From Chloroflexi bacterium UBA4733 (lineage in GTDB: Bacteria; Chloroflexota; UBA4733), in the NCBI GenBank assembly GCA_002404055.1, contig DHIZ01000399.1:1-5673 (forward strand): a DNA stretch of 5,673 nucleotides, read 5' to 3'. Below the pieces are notes generated by a model that made no database searches, was not told the DNA's origin, and was given only the letters and a program-made list of their open reading frames with translations. Both the position numbers and the translations under genes were made by a program. The first letter of the stretch is position 1; each line of letters starts with the position of its first letter. Positions 5,324 to 5,673 of this stretch are shown here, one piece after another.

Positions 5324-5352
5324 AGCCTAACCAGCAGTCGCACGCGCGTCAA
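5324..5352 (-). promoter_or_regulatory. Sigma70-type promoter of the ParE module
   Basis: On the minus strand TTGACG (5352-5347) and TAGGCT (5329-5324) are separated by exactly 17 bases. The -35 matches five of six consensus bases; the -10 has the TAnnnT form common in GC-rich bacteria. Only 7 bases lie between the -10 and ATG 5316, so transcription would start at or near the A of ATG and give a leaderless mRNA. The weak AGG in those 7 bases is unlikely to serve as a ribosome binding site. Confidence 0.65.
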
Positions 5353-5673
5353 GTTCGGCGCCTGCCATCACTCTCCGTTGGCTGCCACGAGGGCACGGCC
5401 CGCAGTGGGAGCAAGCTCCGGCCTGAGGAAGCGTTCACGCGGTCGTCAAGCTGTCGGAGGCGGCCGGGGGCGGATCACCGCGGTGGACGCGACGAAGAAG
5501 TTTTGCCCGGCCGCTTGCCCAGCTGACGAGCTCCGGCCAGGGCACCGGCAGTGCGACGATTGCTTCCTCCGGCGTCTGTGACGCATGCTACACTCGCGGT
5601 AAGCGTGCGGCGGTGAACGCGAATGTCACCGCGATGGGGGTAGGTGCGTAGGCTTTCTGGGGTAGGTATTTGG
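5353..5673. other. Right edge without a recognised gene
   Basis: No gene can be named in these 321 bases. On the minus strand a frame open from 5587 to 5435 has coding-like codons (AIVALPVPWPELVSWASGR) but no ATG; GTG 5545 would give 36 residues. It may be the tail of a decayed gene. A 7-bp stem GCGGTGA / TCACCGC (5610-5616, 5626-5632, 9-base loop) lies near the end, and GGGGTAGGT occurs twice, at 5637-5645 and 5659-5667. These could belong to the upstream region of a gene beyond the window. Confidence 0.4.
5586..5594 (+). promoter_or_regulatory. Possible rightward extended -10 element
   Basis: TGCTACACT fits the extended -10 form TGnTAnnnT on the plus strand, with a start expected near 5601. 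No -35 lies at the right distance (TTGCTT is 23 bases upstream). It could drive a gene to the right of the window. Weak, single-element evidence. Confidence 0.27.

Overview
The window is GC-rich bacterial DNA. Its content is almost entirely toxin-antitoxin (TA) modules and their remains, so it reads as part of a TA or defence island rather than a housekeeping region. The organism cannot be named from this. GC-rich codon use, two promoters that would give leaderless transcripts, and this mix of AbiE, ParE and DUF4258/YgiT families would suit Chloroflexota or Actinomycetota. That placement is inference.

Left part (1-2180), minus strand. A type IV AbiE-like pair occupies 247-1853: an AbiEi-type antitoxin/repressor (1173-1853) followed, with an ATGA overlap, by an AbiEii nucleotidyltransferase toxin (247-1176). 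A 42-bp imperfect inverted repeat sits exactly on the antitoxin start and contains its -10 box. Just upstream lies a short ribbon-helix-helix frame (1920-2066) that has only a CTG as a possible start and no visible toxin partner.

Middle (2181-4260), minus strand. A second, divergent AbiE-like pair: a larger AbiEi-type antitoxin (3065-3976) and an AbiEii toxin (2181-3068), joined by a GTGA overlap. It is preceded by a perfect 43-bp palindrome (3987-4029). The two palindromes share short sub-motifs (GGTATACT, GCAGTAT), which raises the question of cross-regulation.

Right part (4260-5673). On the plus strand a 5'-truncated DUF4258 remnant (about 4274-4366) precedes an intact YgiT/MqsA-type zinc-finger gene (4380-4634), probably an antitoxin that has lost its toxin. 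Convergent to it, on the minus strand, is a complete type II module: an addiction-module antitoxin (5101-5316) and a RelE/ParE toxin (4802-5110), with a good sigma70-type promoter at 5324-5352. The last 320 bases hold no gene I can name; they have a possible rightward extended -10 and a G-rich direct repeat at the edge.

Each pair follows the usual logic of an upstream antitoxin that represses the operon and neutralises the toxin made from the overlapping downstream frame. I see no transposase, tRNA, rRNA or CRISPR array.
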